DNA of 64,000 nt from Diospyros lotus (Eukaryota; Streptophyta; Magnoliopsida; Ericales; Ebenaceae): assembly GCF_014633365.1 (NCBI RefSeq), contig NC_068351.1, positions 19,581,366 through 19,645,365 on the forward strand, written 5' to 3'. Positions 25,090-37,058 of the stretch are shown one piece after another (the stretch's first letter is position 1; every line of letters starts with the position of its first letter). The notes beneath the pieces are model-generated. The model made no database searches. It was given only the letters and a program-made list of their open reading frames with translations, and was not told the origin of the DNA. The position numbers were made by a program, and so were the translations under genes.

Positions 25090-25751
25090 TTTCCATCATT
25101 AGAAACCAACATACAATGCTTCTAATAATTTTGCCCACTTACCTGGAAAATAAACTAAATTTTTCTCTAATTTTTTCCACTTTTCCTCCTATTTTCCAAC
25201 TGTTGCGCACTTTCTTCTTCTCCCTCAATTCCTCATTTGTTTCATGCTTTTATCTTGCCCAAATTCCAACTGAAATTTGAGCTTAAATAGGCAAAAATAT
25301 TGTTGGTTCAGCGGAGGCAACGTGGCACCCAGCGGTTGCCCACCACCTTATCAAAACAACGTCGTTTTGGGCGCCCTTATGCTAGAAAAAATCCAGTAAA
25401 ATCCCCCCTAGTCGCGCGCGCAAGCCTCAGACCAGTGTCCCCCACTTGCACACACACACGCGTGACTACCTATTCTAGCTACCTCCTCACATATATAACT
25501 CACGCAATTAATTTTAAGGTGAATCCTGACCCATTTTCAAAATTCTAACTTAGACCCCAAAATTTCTAAAACCCAGCACATACACCCCAAATTAATAATT
25601 GCACTTATACCCTGATTTTACCAAATATTTACCCATTTTCTTAAATCAATATAAATTAATATTCTCACTCAAATCCTCAAATATTTAATAATCACCTCAA
25701 ATACCAGAATTAATTATTTTTTTATTTATCTTCAAAATTTTGGGATGTTAT
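25090..25751 (+). repeat. LTR fragment resembling the A/C families
   Basis: The stretch ends TTGGGATGTTATA, close to the family terminus GGATGTTACA with one change, and has the same AATTAAT-rich tail style. The left boundary is unclear. An open frame at 25,300-25,548 is Arg/Thr-rich and not convincing. Confidence 0.4.
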
Positions 25752-26205
25752 ATATTTAGATTCTCACTTAGATGATGATTTAAAGAACCTCTCAAGCCCT
25801 TAGGAACCATACTCTCAAGAACCTAAGAGCACTGAGATGATTAACACTCTTAGGGACTTGGATATCACAACTCAGTTTGGAGTGAAGGATCCAGTAACTG
25901 TTGACGATGTGCCTTCTCCTTCTTTCCGAGTGACCAAGCCGCCTACCAACTCTGAAGAGCTTAATGCAACCCTATCTCACTTCAAACATTTTTGCCTCAT
26001 CTCCTGTACCTCAAGTAGAGCATCCCTCGAGTCCAACAACATTGTCAAGTTTTCCTTCTTTTTTCGTTCTATTTTATTTTATTTTTTTTCATTCTCTTAT
26101 CTTGTACTTTTATGCTATTAATGAAGACTTTTCTCTCTTTTTGTTCCTTGTCTTCTATACAATCTTTCTTGCTTCATAAAATGTTAATTTTTTATAGAAA
26201 AATTG
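25752..26205. other. Unassigned stretch with a short open frame
   Basis: An open frame at 25,837-26,121 starts MINTLRDLDITTQFGVKD, then turns into a Phe-rich pyrimidine tract. It matches nothing I know. It may be a decayed retroelement or gene fragment. Confidence 0.2.
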
Positions 26206-26914
26206 TTGGCATTAATGGGTCTTAAATTTGTGAATTGGAAAAAGTCTCCAAGATTAGACACGACTATTTATATGGGGCACATGTGAGTGGATATGTTTGT
26301 TTGGATGATTGGACATGTCCATTTGAATGTGAAAGGTGCAAGGGAAAAGATACATACCTTCGCCAAAGGGTGCAATTTGGACTGCGAAGTCACATCTAAA
26401 TATGAAAGGATGCAATCTAAAGATCCAGATTAAACTGAGTTAAACAACATGACCTTTCACAATTAGACATTTGAAAACTATAAATAGGACCTCCCATATT
26501 CCATTCTCTCCATCAAAAATCAATTCAAGTTATTGATTTCATATGTTCCTTCTCCAACATACTTTCATAATTCTCTATTACTTTCAAGTACAAGAGATTC
26601 TAATATATTTTTATCAAGTCTAGAAGTAGAGTACTATCAAGTTCGATTTTTCCTATCAAGGTTAGTATTGTGCTATACTAATTCTTGGAAGAAGTGTTAT
26701 ATCTTGGGAGAAAGATGTCCATCGATCTTTTAGCATAATTGAGGGGGCAAAATCTGTCTTAAGGAGATTTGCTTTGGTGTACCTCACTTCAATCTGGTTC
26801 TATGTTCTTTTTCTAGGTCTCCTTTCATTGAATAGTTGTGTTTCCATTTTATTGTTAATGTGCATATTATCCTAGTTAAATATAGGTTTTATTCCACCAA
26901 TACTTTTACAAACA
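26206..26914 (+). repeat. LTR-like repeat (possible solo LTR)
   Basis: Begins TGTTGGCATTAATGGG and ends ACTTTTACAAACA (TG...CA). A TATA-like CTATAAATAGG lies near 26,480. No matching second LTR, PBS or target duplication was confirmed. Confidence 0.45.
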
Positions 26915-27029
26915 AGTAAAATTATAAAATTTTCAAATGGCCATAAATATCAAAACCATAATCATGATAACTAAATAAGGCATGAATTTTGGAATTACAA
27001 CAAATCATTACACTTACTTGCCTTTCTAC

Positions 27030-27460
27030 TCGTGGCTAAACTTGCTTACTTGCCTTCGTACCTATGGTTAGACCTATTCCCCAATTCTTTGAGAGTATTG
27101 GTGTTGTCAAATGGTTGCCTCTAAATACTGTGTATACCATAAGGGTTCTTTTTGTCTTTTAAGCCTTTGTACTGTGTGTGCCAGCATATAGGTCTTTTTT
27201 GTCCATTGAGTATCTTAATAGCCTTGAGTTGCTTGCACCACAATGGATTTTTCAGCCCATAACACGTCTTAACAACCTTGTTTTCATGCTACATGCACTA
27301 TCAAACAAAGTTGTTTTCATACTACATGCATATCTTAACAGTTTTTGTCTTCATACTGCATGTGCTACCATGGGTTTTTTTTATCCATTGCATGTCTTAC
27401 AACCTTAAGCTGTTTACACCATAATGGATCTTTTAAGCCGTGACGCGTATTAACAATGTT
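27030..27460. repeat. Degenerate direct repeats
   Basis: Words such as GTCTTAACAACCTT, TTTTCATACTACATGCA and CACCATAATGGAT(C/T) recur irregularly several times. No coding is supported. Confidence 0.4.
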
Positions 27461-27722
27461 TGACTTTTGTGATATGGTGAGACCTATATCTTTCTTCATG
27501 TTCTAGGTACGAGGTTTTGGCGTACACTATCCTTATGTTCATTTTCCATGTATCTATTGTTCTTAAAATCAATAGTTGTTGGCCAAAATATAACAATTAA
27601 AACTTGTTTGGAGTAAGGGAAACTATAGTCTGAAGCCGTGTAAGATGTCGACCTCCAAAAGTAAAGCCGTTGAAAGAACTCTCTCGAAGAGAAGGTTTCT
27701 AGAAGAAGATCCTCTCGCAAAG

Positions 27723-30215
27723 GAAAAATAATTAATTTGGGTGTTTGAGGATATTTTAGAATATTTGAAAATTTTTGAGAAATATTTATTTATGATATTT
27801 TAAAAAAATAGGAAATTAAGGTAATTAATTAAATTAATTAAAAGTATTTATGAAAATAATAAAATAAAATATATTAAAAATAATAAAAATAATAATAGAA
27901 ATAATAATAATAATAATAATAATAGTAATTATAATAAAATAAATCAAATTAAATTAAATTAAATTAATTACTTAATGTGTATATATATATGTGTGTGTGT
28001 GTGTGTATGCATGGCGTGGCCTTGTCTTGCCATATCTTTCTGTTGCGTTAATGCCATTGAATTGTGTATAAAAGGGATAAGCTTGGGCAGCAAGTATTTG
28101 AAGGCCAATTTTGGCCATTTCAATGGCCAATTCGGCCACTTTTACTGCCAAGAAACAGAGAGTAAATAAGAGAGAAAAAGAGAGAAAATAAGGGAGAAGA
28201 TGAAGGGCTCGCGAGCAGCAGTTGGGAAGGAAGAAAAAATGAAGAAAATCAATGGATTTTGGTGATTAATTGGTGTTTAAAATATCCAGGTAAGTGAGTA
28301 AAATTAATATAAATGTTATATATTGAAATCATGGATTTTATACGGTTAGATTTAATTAATTTAAGCCGCAATTCTATTAAACGTAGCAAAATGTTTTACT
28401 TCGCAATGGGAGCACAAAAGAGACCGAAAATAGCTGGTTTCAAGCAAGCTCCTAACCCTCTCTTTGCGTTATTTATTTCCCTTGAAAGTCTTCGAGGTTT
28501 CTTGTATTTTAAACCCTCCCTCACATTGACTCGATTCCACGCTTTAATAATAATAATCCGCGTGGCAACCACCTTATGATTTATATTTTATTAATGAGGT
28601 TATTGTTGATGGAATAAGTTAAGCAAAGTTATCTTGGTGTCTTTCATTTTGACCGTTACGGAGCTTTGTATCGCTCCATTTTCCTTGGGAATGATGTCAA
28701 ACCCACTGGGGCTAGGTTCTTAGAAAATGATATGATATTATGGAAATATGTTAAAAGTCTATTATGTAAGTTGAGATGGTTTTTCTGCGAATGAGAAGGA
28801 AATGAAAATGGTATCATGATGCTATGTGGATATGTACATGAAAAGTTATGGAGAAATGTTGTGTAATGTTAAGTTTAGAGGATATAAAGTTAATAGTGTC
28901 AGTAAGTGTGTCTAAGGGTATGGGTACAAAGCCACTGACTATCGACCGTGGGTCATGGCAATTGATGGCTGGATGTATGGGCGCCAGTCATCGGTTGTTA
29001 CGATAAGCGTTAGACAGCCAGAAGAGCTGGTACTCCAGATTCCCGCCTTAGTTTGTGCATATCATGATGTGTGTGCTACAGGGGATTGGGTTGCATTCAC
29101 GTGGGGATATGCTTTGTGTGTGATGGGATGTGTGAGCATTTGCATGACCCGGTTGGTCTAAGTGCCAACTTGGGTATCCTAGGTGAGCATACACATTTAG
29201 AGCATGTCGCATGTGTGAATTCTTATATGTGGGCATAGTAGGGCTTGATGCTTGGTTTATGGGGGCCTTGTCATCACGTTTATGCTACAGAAGCCCTTGC
29301 ATTTCTTATGTGTTGCATTGCATGGTTCTAATGTTACTGTTATTCTGGACGAGAGTACCGTGCCACGTGTCGGGAGTATCGACTCGGTGAGCTTCAGCTC
29401 GGCTTAGATATTAGCTCGGGGTTGGCCCGAGGGAAGACCAAGATCGAGTATGGGTGGCGGCGTGGTCCACGATAAGACCTTGGGGTGAGACCTACGGCAA
29501 CATAAAGACCTTGGGGGTGAGACCCACGGCAACAGTAAGACCTTGGGGTGAGACCCGCGGCAACAGATTATGATGTGAGTGACAGGAATGAGCATGTAAA
29601 GGAAATGGTATGGGGGTAGCTTATAAAAGGTTGCCAACAAGTATGTATGTTGGACTTAGGTGCTAGTGTGTGTTTTATGTGGGCCCCAAGGACCGTTTAT
29701 GTGAGATTTATTATATGTTTGTGCATCTAGAAATAAGACAGGTAATGGGCATGGCATGATATGACGTTGCATTGGCATGATTTGCATGGGGTGTCATGGG
29801 AAGAGTCCTATCCTAAACCTATAGCCTTCCTTTCTAAAGCTTGCTGAGTCTCGCGACTCATGTTGTTTTACATCATTTCAGGTAAGAGAGTGTCCCGAGA
29901 CCGCAGGTGCGTTCAACAAGGTTTGGGTCCAGGCCGTCGTGTCATGGTAGCAAGTGCAGAGCTCTCCCGAAACTAGATCCTGGGTGTCATTGTGCCTTTG
30001 TTAAGGTTAATGTTTACGTTTTTTAGATTGTCGTATGTTATGTAAGCCCAGGTGGGCCCAAGTGATGAATGGTTTTGTAAAAATGTTTATGAGATGTTAT
30101 AATAAAAAGAGATTATGATTAAATAAGAGTTGTGTTATTGTTCGGTATCATTTTAATAATGACCCTCTCACGGATCCTCTATGCTAGCGGGGGCTCCGGG
30201 AGGCGGGCCGTTACA
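27723..30215 (-). repeat. Family A-like LTR (reverse orientation) inside a family D LTR
   Basis: Its right end, CGGGCCGTTACA preceded by GCTAGCGGGGGCTCC, is the complement of the start of the 11,595 LTR. It contains GCTGAGTCTCGCGACTCATG and a CATTTCAGGTAAG block near 29,850-29,890, as in gypsy Del/Tekay-type LTRs. Its left end lacks the expected TGTAACG, so that border is approximate. A (TG)n/(TA)n tract lies near 27,980-28,006. Confidence 0.55.
29471..29565. repeat. 32-bp tandem repeat, three units, inside LTR
   Basis: Three successive copies of AAGACCTTGGGG(T)GAGACC...CGGCAACA, with small differences. Confidence 0.85.
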
Positions 30216-30825
30216 AAATGTCTCTTAGAGAAAGCTAGTGTCTCATGGAAGGAGCTAGTCTCTTGGAGAGACCTGACTGGCTTGGTGTCTGGCTTAGGGA
30301 TAAGGCTCTCGGAGAGGGTCCGACACGGCTCTGAAAGAGGAGTCGACTGGCTTCCAAAAAGGGAAGGGTCTCTCTCAAAAAGGTGTTTCAAAGAGTCTCG
30401 AAGAGAAAAGAGATTCTCTTTGAGAGGCAAACACAATCTTGGCTTAGCTTTCGGAAAAACTATAGCACACAATAAAGATTAGAAGGCTTGCGGGAAGGAT
30501 CTCCCATGAAGACCCTCCAATGATCAAGTCAATATGCAAGGAAAGGAAAAGCTATGGAAAGAAACGTGAGTACTTCGGAAAGGGAAATTTGAGAGAATCG
30601 AGATAGGTTACTAGATGTTCAAATCTCGCCAATTGTGTTGTGTCTTGCCTTTTATAGAAGTCCAAGTCTCGATAATTGATCGAGACACGTGGGAAACTGT
30701 GTTGCTGGCCTCTCAAAAAGATCATCGAAGGAGTCTCTTCGAGAGGCCTATTGGCAGCTTCCTTCTCCGAGGGGTTCCTTCCCGAGAGGCTCTCTTTAAG
30801 AGAAACTTCTCGAAGAGACAAGGCA

Positions 30826-31582
30826 CCACAATAATAATATAATTTTAAAATGGAATTTTAATTTTAAAAAATAAAAAAAACATGCAACAAAATTTTAATA
30901 ATTTTAAAATGGAACTTTAAAAAAATATATAAAATCTTCATTTTATTTTTTAATCAATTAATTTATTTAATTTAATCTAATTAATTTATGTTTTTCAATT
31001 TATTTTTAATTTATATTAAAAAAATATAGAATATAATTTTGGAAAATGGGATTGGTTTAGTATATAATTTATATGCGCGAATATTTAATAAGGAGACTTC
31101 ATAGATTAGATAGTTTCACGCAAGCACGTGCGTATGGTAGGTTGCAGGTTCGAATCTAAGGAAGGGAGAGGTTGGAAAATTAAATTTTCAGCATGGCCAC
31201 GTGGCCAGGAACGGGCATGAGGGCCCGCACCCACGAGCGGTCAGACGCTCGGCCTTACCGCTTACTTGTGCACTGGTGCTGTAAATATCGGCGGTTTTAA
31301 AAAACCGCCACTAAAATTCAAAAATTTTGAATTTTTTACAAATTCAATATTTTGCAATTTTTTTCCGACAGCTTCGAAATCGCCACTGCCACTAAATCAC
31401 TTAGTTTACTGCCATAATAAATAGCATTTAGTAACGGTTACTCAAGCGGTTGCTGAAAATTGCTGCTAAATGCTTCGCGACACTTGATATAGTGGCGGTT
31501 TTCAAAATCGTTGCTAAATTACTTTAACCGCCGCAAAATGTAAAAAAAAAAACCGTTGCTAAATGCTAATTTTTTTGTAGTG
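30826..31582. mobile_element. 5'-truncated CACTA copy
   Basis: The right end TTTTTTTGTAGTG (to 31,582) and the AACCGCCGC/GCGGCGGTTTT-type subterminal repeats match the intact copy at 32,288-33,899, including its AT-rich core and the GCACGTGCG / GGTTCGAA block near 31,120. No CACTACAA left end is present; alignment begins near 30,830. Confidence 0.7.
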
Positions 31583-33970
31583 ACACACATGCACATCATG
31601 TATTTATGTGGTTTGGCTAAGAATGTCTATGTCCACGGTCCTGTTTGCAATTCCTTTTTATGATTTCAAGTGGATTACAGAAGTTGGGGAAATATAATCA
31701 TACATCAGGTGGAAAGTATGAAATCTATATCGTCGTTGAGCGACTAAGCAGATACCAAAGCAATCTAGTCAAAAAACACTAGAAAGTTGTCAATATAATC
31801 ATAAAATATCTACATGGTACTTATGATTATGTCTCGGCTTTCTTGGGTAGAGATATGAAAATGCATGGTTACACTGATATTGATTTTGGTAGGGATATAG
31901 ATGATAGTGTCTCCACATTAATATATGTTTTCACTCTTGGTGGTGGCTCTATTTCATGGTGAAGCAAGAAACAATATTACATTGCTTAGTCAACTATGGA
32001 AGCAAAGTATGCGGCTAGCTCAGAATCCAGAAGACTAGAATCCTATAGCTTAGTGCTTTCCTACGAGAGCTTAGGGTATTAGCTTAGCCTAGCGAACCTA
32101 TCGAGATTCATAATGACAACTTAGTTGCAATGTAGTTCTCACAAAACCCTAAATTTCATGATAGATCGAGGAAAGCACATAAGAAAGAGATGTCACTACA
32201 TTTGAGGATTAGTCAGGGATAACGAAGTGATCTTGAATTATATTCCTAACGTTGAAATATTGGCTAACCCATTGACAAAGCCATTTACACTACAAAAAAA
32301 TTAAATTTCTAGGGTGATTTTTTTGCGGTGGTTTTTAAACCTCCGCAAAATATGTTTTTTGCGACGATTTCATAAAACCACCGCAAAATTCAGTAAAATA
32401 TTTAATTTTGCGATGATTTTTAAAAAATCATCACTAAATTTAAAAAGTAATTAAATAATTAAAAAATTAAATTCAATTTCGCGGCGGTTTCTCGAAACCG
32501 CCGCTAAATTCAAAAAATTAAATAATTCAAAATTAAAATAATATTTGGGGCGATTTTCAAACCGCCACAAAATTCATAAAAAAATTAAATTTAGCGGCGG
32601 TTTTCAAAATCAGCCTCTAAATTCAAAAAAATTAAATAATTCAAAATTAAAATTAAATTAACATTTGCCGCAGTTTTCAAAAACAGCCGCAAAATTCATT
32701 AAAAAATTAAATTTAGCAGCGACTTTTGAAAAATCGTCGCTAAAATCAAAAAATTAAATAATTTAAAATTAAAATTAAATTAACATTTGCGGCAGTTTAG
32801 AAAAACCGCCGCAAAATTTATTAAAAAATTAAATTTAGCGACGATTTTTGAAAAATCGTAGCTAAATTCAAAAAATTAAATAATTCAAAATTAAAATTAA
32901 ATTAACATTTGCAGCAGTTTTTATAAACCGCGGTAAAATTTATTAAAAAATTAAATTTAGCGGTGCTAAATTCAAAAAAAAATTCAAAATTAAAATTAAA
33001 TTAATATTTGCCGCAGTTTTTATAAACCGCCACAAAATTCATTAAAAAAATTAAATTTTTCTTAAGAAAATAATTAAAAATTAAATTAATAAAAACAAAT
33101 ATAAAATCTTAAAAATAAATTTAAAATCGAATTTAAATTAAAATCAAAATTCATTAAAAAAGTTATTTTAAAAAATAAAAATAAATTTAACAAAATTTTA
33201 ATATATAAAATTGTAATAATTTTTAAAAAATATATAAAATCTTCTTTTTAGTTTTAAACAATTAATTTATTTAATTTAACTCAATTAATTTATTTTTAAT
33301 TTATTCCATTATTCTTTTAAAAAATAATCAATTAATAAATATTCTTAATATATATTAAAAAATATAAAATATAATTCTGAAAATTAATTGTTAGATTAGT
33401 ATATAATATATATATGTGCATATATGTCGAGGGGGCTTCGCAGATCAGGCAGTTCGCGCACGCGCGTACTTGAGATCTTGGGTTTGAAACTTGGGGAGGG
33501 GAAGGCGTTGGGATTTAATTTCCAGCGTCGTCATGTGGCACGCGCACAAGCCAACGAGGAAGCGTAGGCTAGGCCCTGGCGTTCGGGCTCGCCACGCTTG
33601 CACGCGGGCCTGGCAATTAAAAAATTAATTTTTTAATTTTTGCGACGGTTTTGAAACCGCCGCTAAAATTAAAAATTTAATTTTTTTTAAATTTTTTGCA
33701 ACAGTTTCAAAACCGCCGCTAAATATTATAAAAATCACCGCAAATCACTTATTTTGCGGCAGTTTTTTAAACTGCCGTAAAAAATATAATTAGCGACGGT
33801 TATTCCAGCAGTTACTAAAAATCATCGCTAAACACTCCGCGACGGCTAACTTAGCGGCGGTTTTAAAAACCGCCGCTAAATGCCAATTTTTTTGTAGTGT
33901 TAGTAGAAATGTGTTTGAATCCCATGTAGGGCATATGGGATTACGTAGAATTTGAACTCTGCATTTTGAT
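31583..33970 (+). pseudogene. Copia RNase H and 3' end of pol, interrupted by CACTA
   Basis: On the + strand the readable domain is RNase H: GYTDIDFGRDIDDSVSTLIY near 31,870, then GGGSISW, and MEAKYAASSES near 31,995. An ILANPLTKPF block lies near 32,258-32,287. The last coding block (VFESHVGHMGLR) lies at about 33,911-33,946, after the CACTA insertion, in the frame that continues once the 1,612-bp element and one TTA are discounted. Stops are present (SW followed by TGA). RT, integrase and gag are missing; a truncated CACTA copy abuts the left side. Confidence 0.85.
32288..33899. mobile_element. Non-autonomous CACTA transposon with TTA target duplication
   Basis: The 1,612-bp element starts CACTACAAAAAAA and ends TTTTTTTGTAGTG, the CACTA-type terminal inverted repeat, flanked by TTA (32,285-32,287) and TTA (33,900-33,902), the 3-bp duplication typical of CACTA elements. 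Both subterminal parts carry many inverted GCGGCGGTTTT/AACCGCCGC units. A GC-rich patch lies at about 33,430-33,620. No transposase is encoded, so it depends on an autonomous relative. Confidence 0.93.
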
Positions 33971-34994
33971 CACTATTTACGACATTCATAATGTTTTGTA
34001 CTGATGGGTATTTGTTATCTTATTTTTGTTTTCATGATGTGACATTATTGATTATGTTGTTGAGATGAAAAATATTGAGATAGTTACACATGTTCCTAGA
34101 TGTCACTAAGCTTGGATTAGTCCTCTCATGAGGACAATCACCTGGACATTTGTGTGATGTGCAAGATGACATAACTTACTCTTAGACTTATGTAGTCAAT
34201 GTAAGTGCCTTGATACAAGAGGGGTATTTGATGTCGCTATTATAACCTCCTTAGCATGACTAAGATGAAGCTTATTTGGAGAAGTCGAATATGGATCTGT
34301 CTCAAATTTCATATTAAACCTAATAATAGTCGGATGTGAGCACTAATGAGTTGAGTGACTCAAGCTAGTGACTAGGCTAACATATGTATGGTGTTTCGAG
34401 TGTAACATTCCCAATTAGTGGGAACTCCATCGCAACATGCTCGTCATACAACATGCGCTTGTATATACAACTGCTATAAGGAAGTGACAAGATTATCCCA
34501 TCACTGTCATTGTGTGAGACCCTATTTATGTATGCCTTCTGACCTAGAATCGTTTTATGAAGTTGAGGTTCAAGTACACTGCTTTTCACCCAATTGGCCA
34601 GTCAGGCTGGCTATAACCAAGCAAGTGGTTGAACCAAGAAATGGATTAATTCTAATTCTAAGAAAGATAATTTATACCACATCATGTAAGTTTTGCATCT
34701 CATAGTCCGAACGATCATCTGTGTATTGGTCATGAGTGCAAGAACTTCGAATGATGATTAAATGTTGTTTAGAGTTACTCTCGAGGAATTGAAAGCATTT
34801 GATTAATGTGTTATGTATTATCTAAGGCATAGATAACATTACCCTCATTTAATTTTTTATATGCAGTGAAGTACTATGTTGGCATTGGTGATTGTTTAAT
34901 ATAGTACACTTATCATTATCATCGAGGTTGCACCCTTTGACGTCCTATATAAAGAGATGAGTTGAGCATTATTCCGTGTAGCTGATTGGGAGAT

Positions 34995-35359
34995 TGTTAG
35001 ACTTTACGGTTACTATGTGATAAGTTTCTTAGTGGACCAAGTAATGGGATAAGTGGTTGGAATTTGAATTTGATTAATTATCTTTAAATCCTTACTTGTT
35101 TTGATTTTTAAAAGGATATATCTGTGTGTGTGATATATATACATATATAATAGGGAAAAAAAGTAGCCAACTCTAATTCAATTTTTCGGTTACTCATACA
35201 CCATCTCCGACATCACCATTCCGAGCCTTGGATGGATAAAGAATGGATAGAAAAAAGAAAGCTTTTATAATTTTCTTCAACAATGGTCGTTAGATAAATT
35301 GTAGTTCAATTATTCCGCTATAATTCAGGTATTTATACATACTGTATGCTATTTTTACA
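34995..35359 (+). repeat. Copia 3' LTR (family G, + orientation)
   Basis: Preceded by a purine-rich tract (GATTGGGAGAT), it begins TGTTAGAC and ends TTTTTACA. It aligns in blocks with the complement of the LTR at 36,651-37,058: GGGATAAG, TTGGAATTTGAATT, ACTATT/ACCATC near GGCATCAC, CGAGCCTTGG, CAGGTATTT. It belongs to the copia remnant at 31,583-33,970. Confidence 0.75.
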
Positions 35360-35555
35360 GTGTTCTTCACCCGATAAGAAGGTTCTATAAGGTCTATGGG
35401 AGAGCGGCATTCGATATAATATTATACAACAAGCTTGCCATATCCCAAAGAGCTTGTACACTCCTCGTGTTACTTTCAAAGGGCTTCATATTCGACGAGG
35501 GGGACAGTAGGAGGAGCCTTCCTAGAGGTCCCTGGAACACCTGACAAAAGGGTCT

Positions 35556-35920
35556 CAATGACCTTTGGAAGTATTTGGGTGATTGGATTTCAGGTCTTTT
35601 TTGGTTTTGTTAGTTTCCAACTACTTGTAACCTTATACGAGCCATCATTGTTTTGTTTCGAATTTTTTTATCAATTTTCTACAGATAGTGCCAACTGTTA
35701 TTACATTGATTTATTTTGTAGAGGAAACATCTCTAATTAAGTTTTTGGGGGATCGCAGGTCTTTAGGAGATTATAAGACAAAAAATAGTTAAGGGTGCAG
35801 AGTGTCTTCAATACGATCCCTTCGATGTTTATGTTAGTCTCAGTCGAAAAATAGAGAAATATTCAAATAATTTGTGTAAGAGTTCTTGTATACCTAAATT
35901 GGAGGGATCACCCTTATTTG
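35556..35920. repeat. Duplicated unknown segment X, copy 1
   Basis: About 365 bp, nearly identical to 37,059-37,425, starting CAATGACCTTTGG and ending GATCACCC(T/C)TATTT. One extra T near 35,670 shifts the reading frame relative to copy 2. Function unrecognised. Confidence 0.85.
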
Positions 35921-36425
35921 AATATTTCTATGCCGTCGATCGCCCCTTCACCTTTTATGCCGCCGACCGTGAAGACCGACGACCGACCGGTGGCTCGCAA
36001 CGGCCACCATCGGTCATCAGGCATTCCCAAAAAATAGAAGAAGCCGCGGCCATGGTGAACTAATCAAGCCATGGCCGCCATCTTCCTTCCATTAATGGCG
36101 GCTATGGAAGTAGCCGTTCGAAGACCCACGTCAAACCCACAACGAAGAGCAGAAAACAGAGGCATCAGCCATGGCGGAGCATTCACAGCAGCGAGCCAAG
36201 ACCCACCAGAAATCAATCACTGTCGATTTCAGCCTCCGCCCGCTTGATTCTCCCACTGGTTGCGACTTACGCGATCGCTGGGTTGGCCTCAGCCACCGGT
36301 CGTGACGAACACGGCCGCCTCCGTCGGTGCCTCATCCATCGTGAGGCTCACCGAGGAGCTTCAAGCCCAGCGGCCATGACAAACATGGCTGCCAGTCACG
36401 TCTGTATTGGAACGCAGTGGACAGA
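35921..36425. other. GC-rich segment between duplicated copies
   Basis: Distinctly GC-richer than its surroundings (for example GCCGCCGACCG and CGGCCGCCTCCG). It ends in a poly-T run at about 36,427-36,440. Short open frames are present, but no recognisable protein; it may be captured or retroelement DNA. Confidence 0.4.
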
Positions 36426-36637
36426 ATTTTTTTTTTTTTTCGCAAAAATAATCTTGAGTTACAAACAAACGTGACTGAATCGAAGCAAACAGAGATACCA
36501 AAAATTATTTCACACAGAATAATACTACACGTTAACTGGTTTCACACAGAAAATAATTTTACGCGTAAAATATCATAAGTTACAAAAACTCATAAATATT
36601 AATGATCAATCACAACGGTGTAGACAAATAAACAATG

Positions 36638-36649
36638 GCTCTGATACCA
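36638..36649 (-). promoter_or_regulatory. Primer binding site of a minus-strand copia (family G)
   Basis: GCTCTGATACCA is the exact complement of TGGTATCAGAGC, the initiator-methionine-tRNA primer site, placed one base from the LTR end. Confidence 0.85.
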
Positions 36650-36650
36650 C

Positions 36651-37058
36651 TGTAAAGTTTTTAAATAAATAAAAGCGGTATGTAAAATACCTGGATCACA
36701 GCGGGATACCCGAATCTGATTTTCCTAACAACCGTAAAAGAAAACTATAACAGTTTTCTTATCCGTCCACCCCTTGTCCACCCAAGGCTCGAATAGTGAT
36801 GCCGAAAATAGTATATGAGCGATCAGAAACTGACTCTGATTCTTTTTTTTTTTTTTTCCATTAGGCTCTATGTCTATTTATAGGTATCACACAGATAAAG
36901 ATAGACATATAGGAATTTGAATCTAATTCAAATTCCAATTACTTATCCCATCATATATATTGTTAAAATTCAAATATTAATGAATTTGAAACAAATTGAA
37001 ATTCATAACATTTATTTTATCATTAGGAACTTATCCCAATGTAACCACAATTCTAACA
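36651..37058 (-). repeat. Copia 5' LTR (family G, minus orientation)
   Basis: Begins TGTAAAG and ends TCTAACA on +. On the minus strand it reads TGTTAGA...TTTACA, followed by the PBS and a leader running to about 36,430. It carries a TATA-like ACCTATAAATAG (minus) near 36,880. It is the same family as 34,995-35,359 but in opposite orientation; no coding follows. Confidence 0.8.

Larger units (their letters stand above)
27571..30825 (-). repeat. Family D LTR copy split by a family A-like LTR
   Basis: Read on the minus strand, the two pieces 30,825-30,216 and 27,722-27,571 look like one family D LTR. The end near 27,572 (TGTTGGCCAAAATATA on +) matches the complement of the 6040-6926 terminus. 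Both pieces are rich in CTCTCGAAGAG-type dyads. A TATA-like motif (CTTCTATAAAAGGC on minus) lies near 30,650. The intervening 27,723-30,215 is a different LTR. Confidence 0.5.

Noticed and set aside
25300..25548. 82-codon Arg/Thr-rich frame
   Set aside because: LTR-like context, low similarity to anything known, no splice or promoter support.
28955..29640. Open frames on both strands suggesting a small gene
   Set aside because: Inside a family A-like LTR with tandem repeats; no recognisable domain.
30132..30482. 116-codon open frame
   Set aside because: Crosses from one LTR into another LTR family; the opposite strand is equally open because of GAGA-rich repeats.
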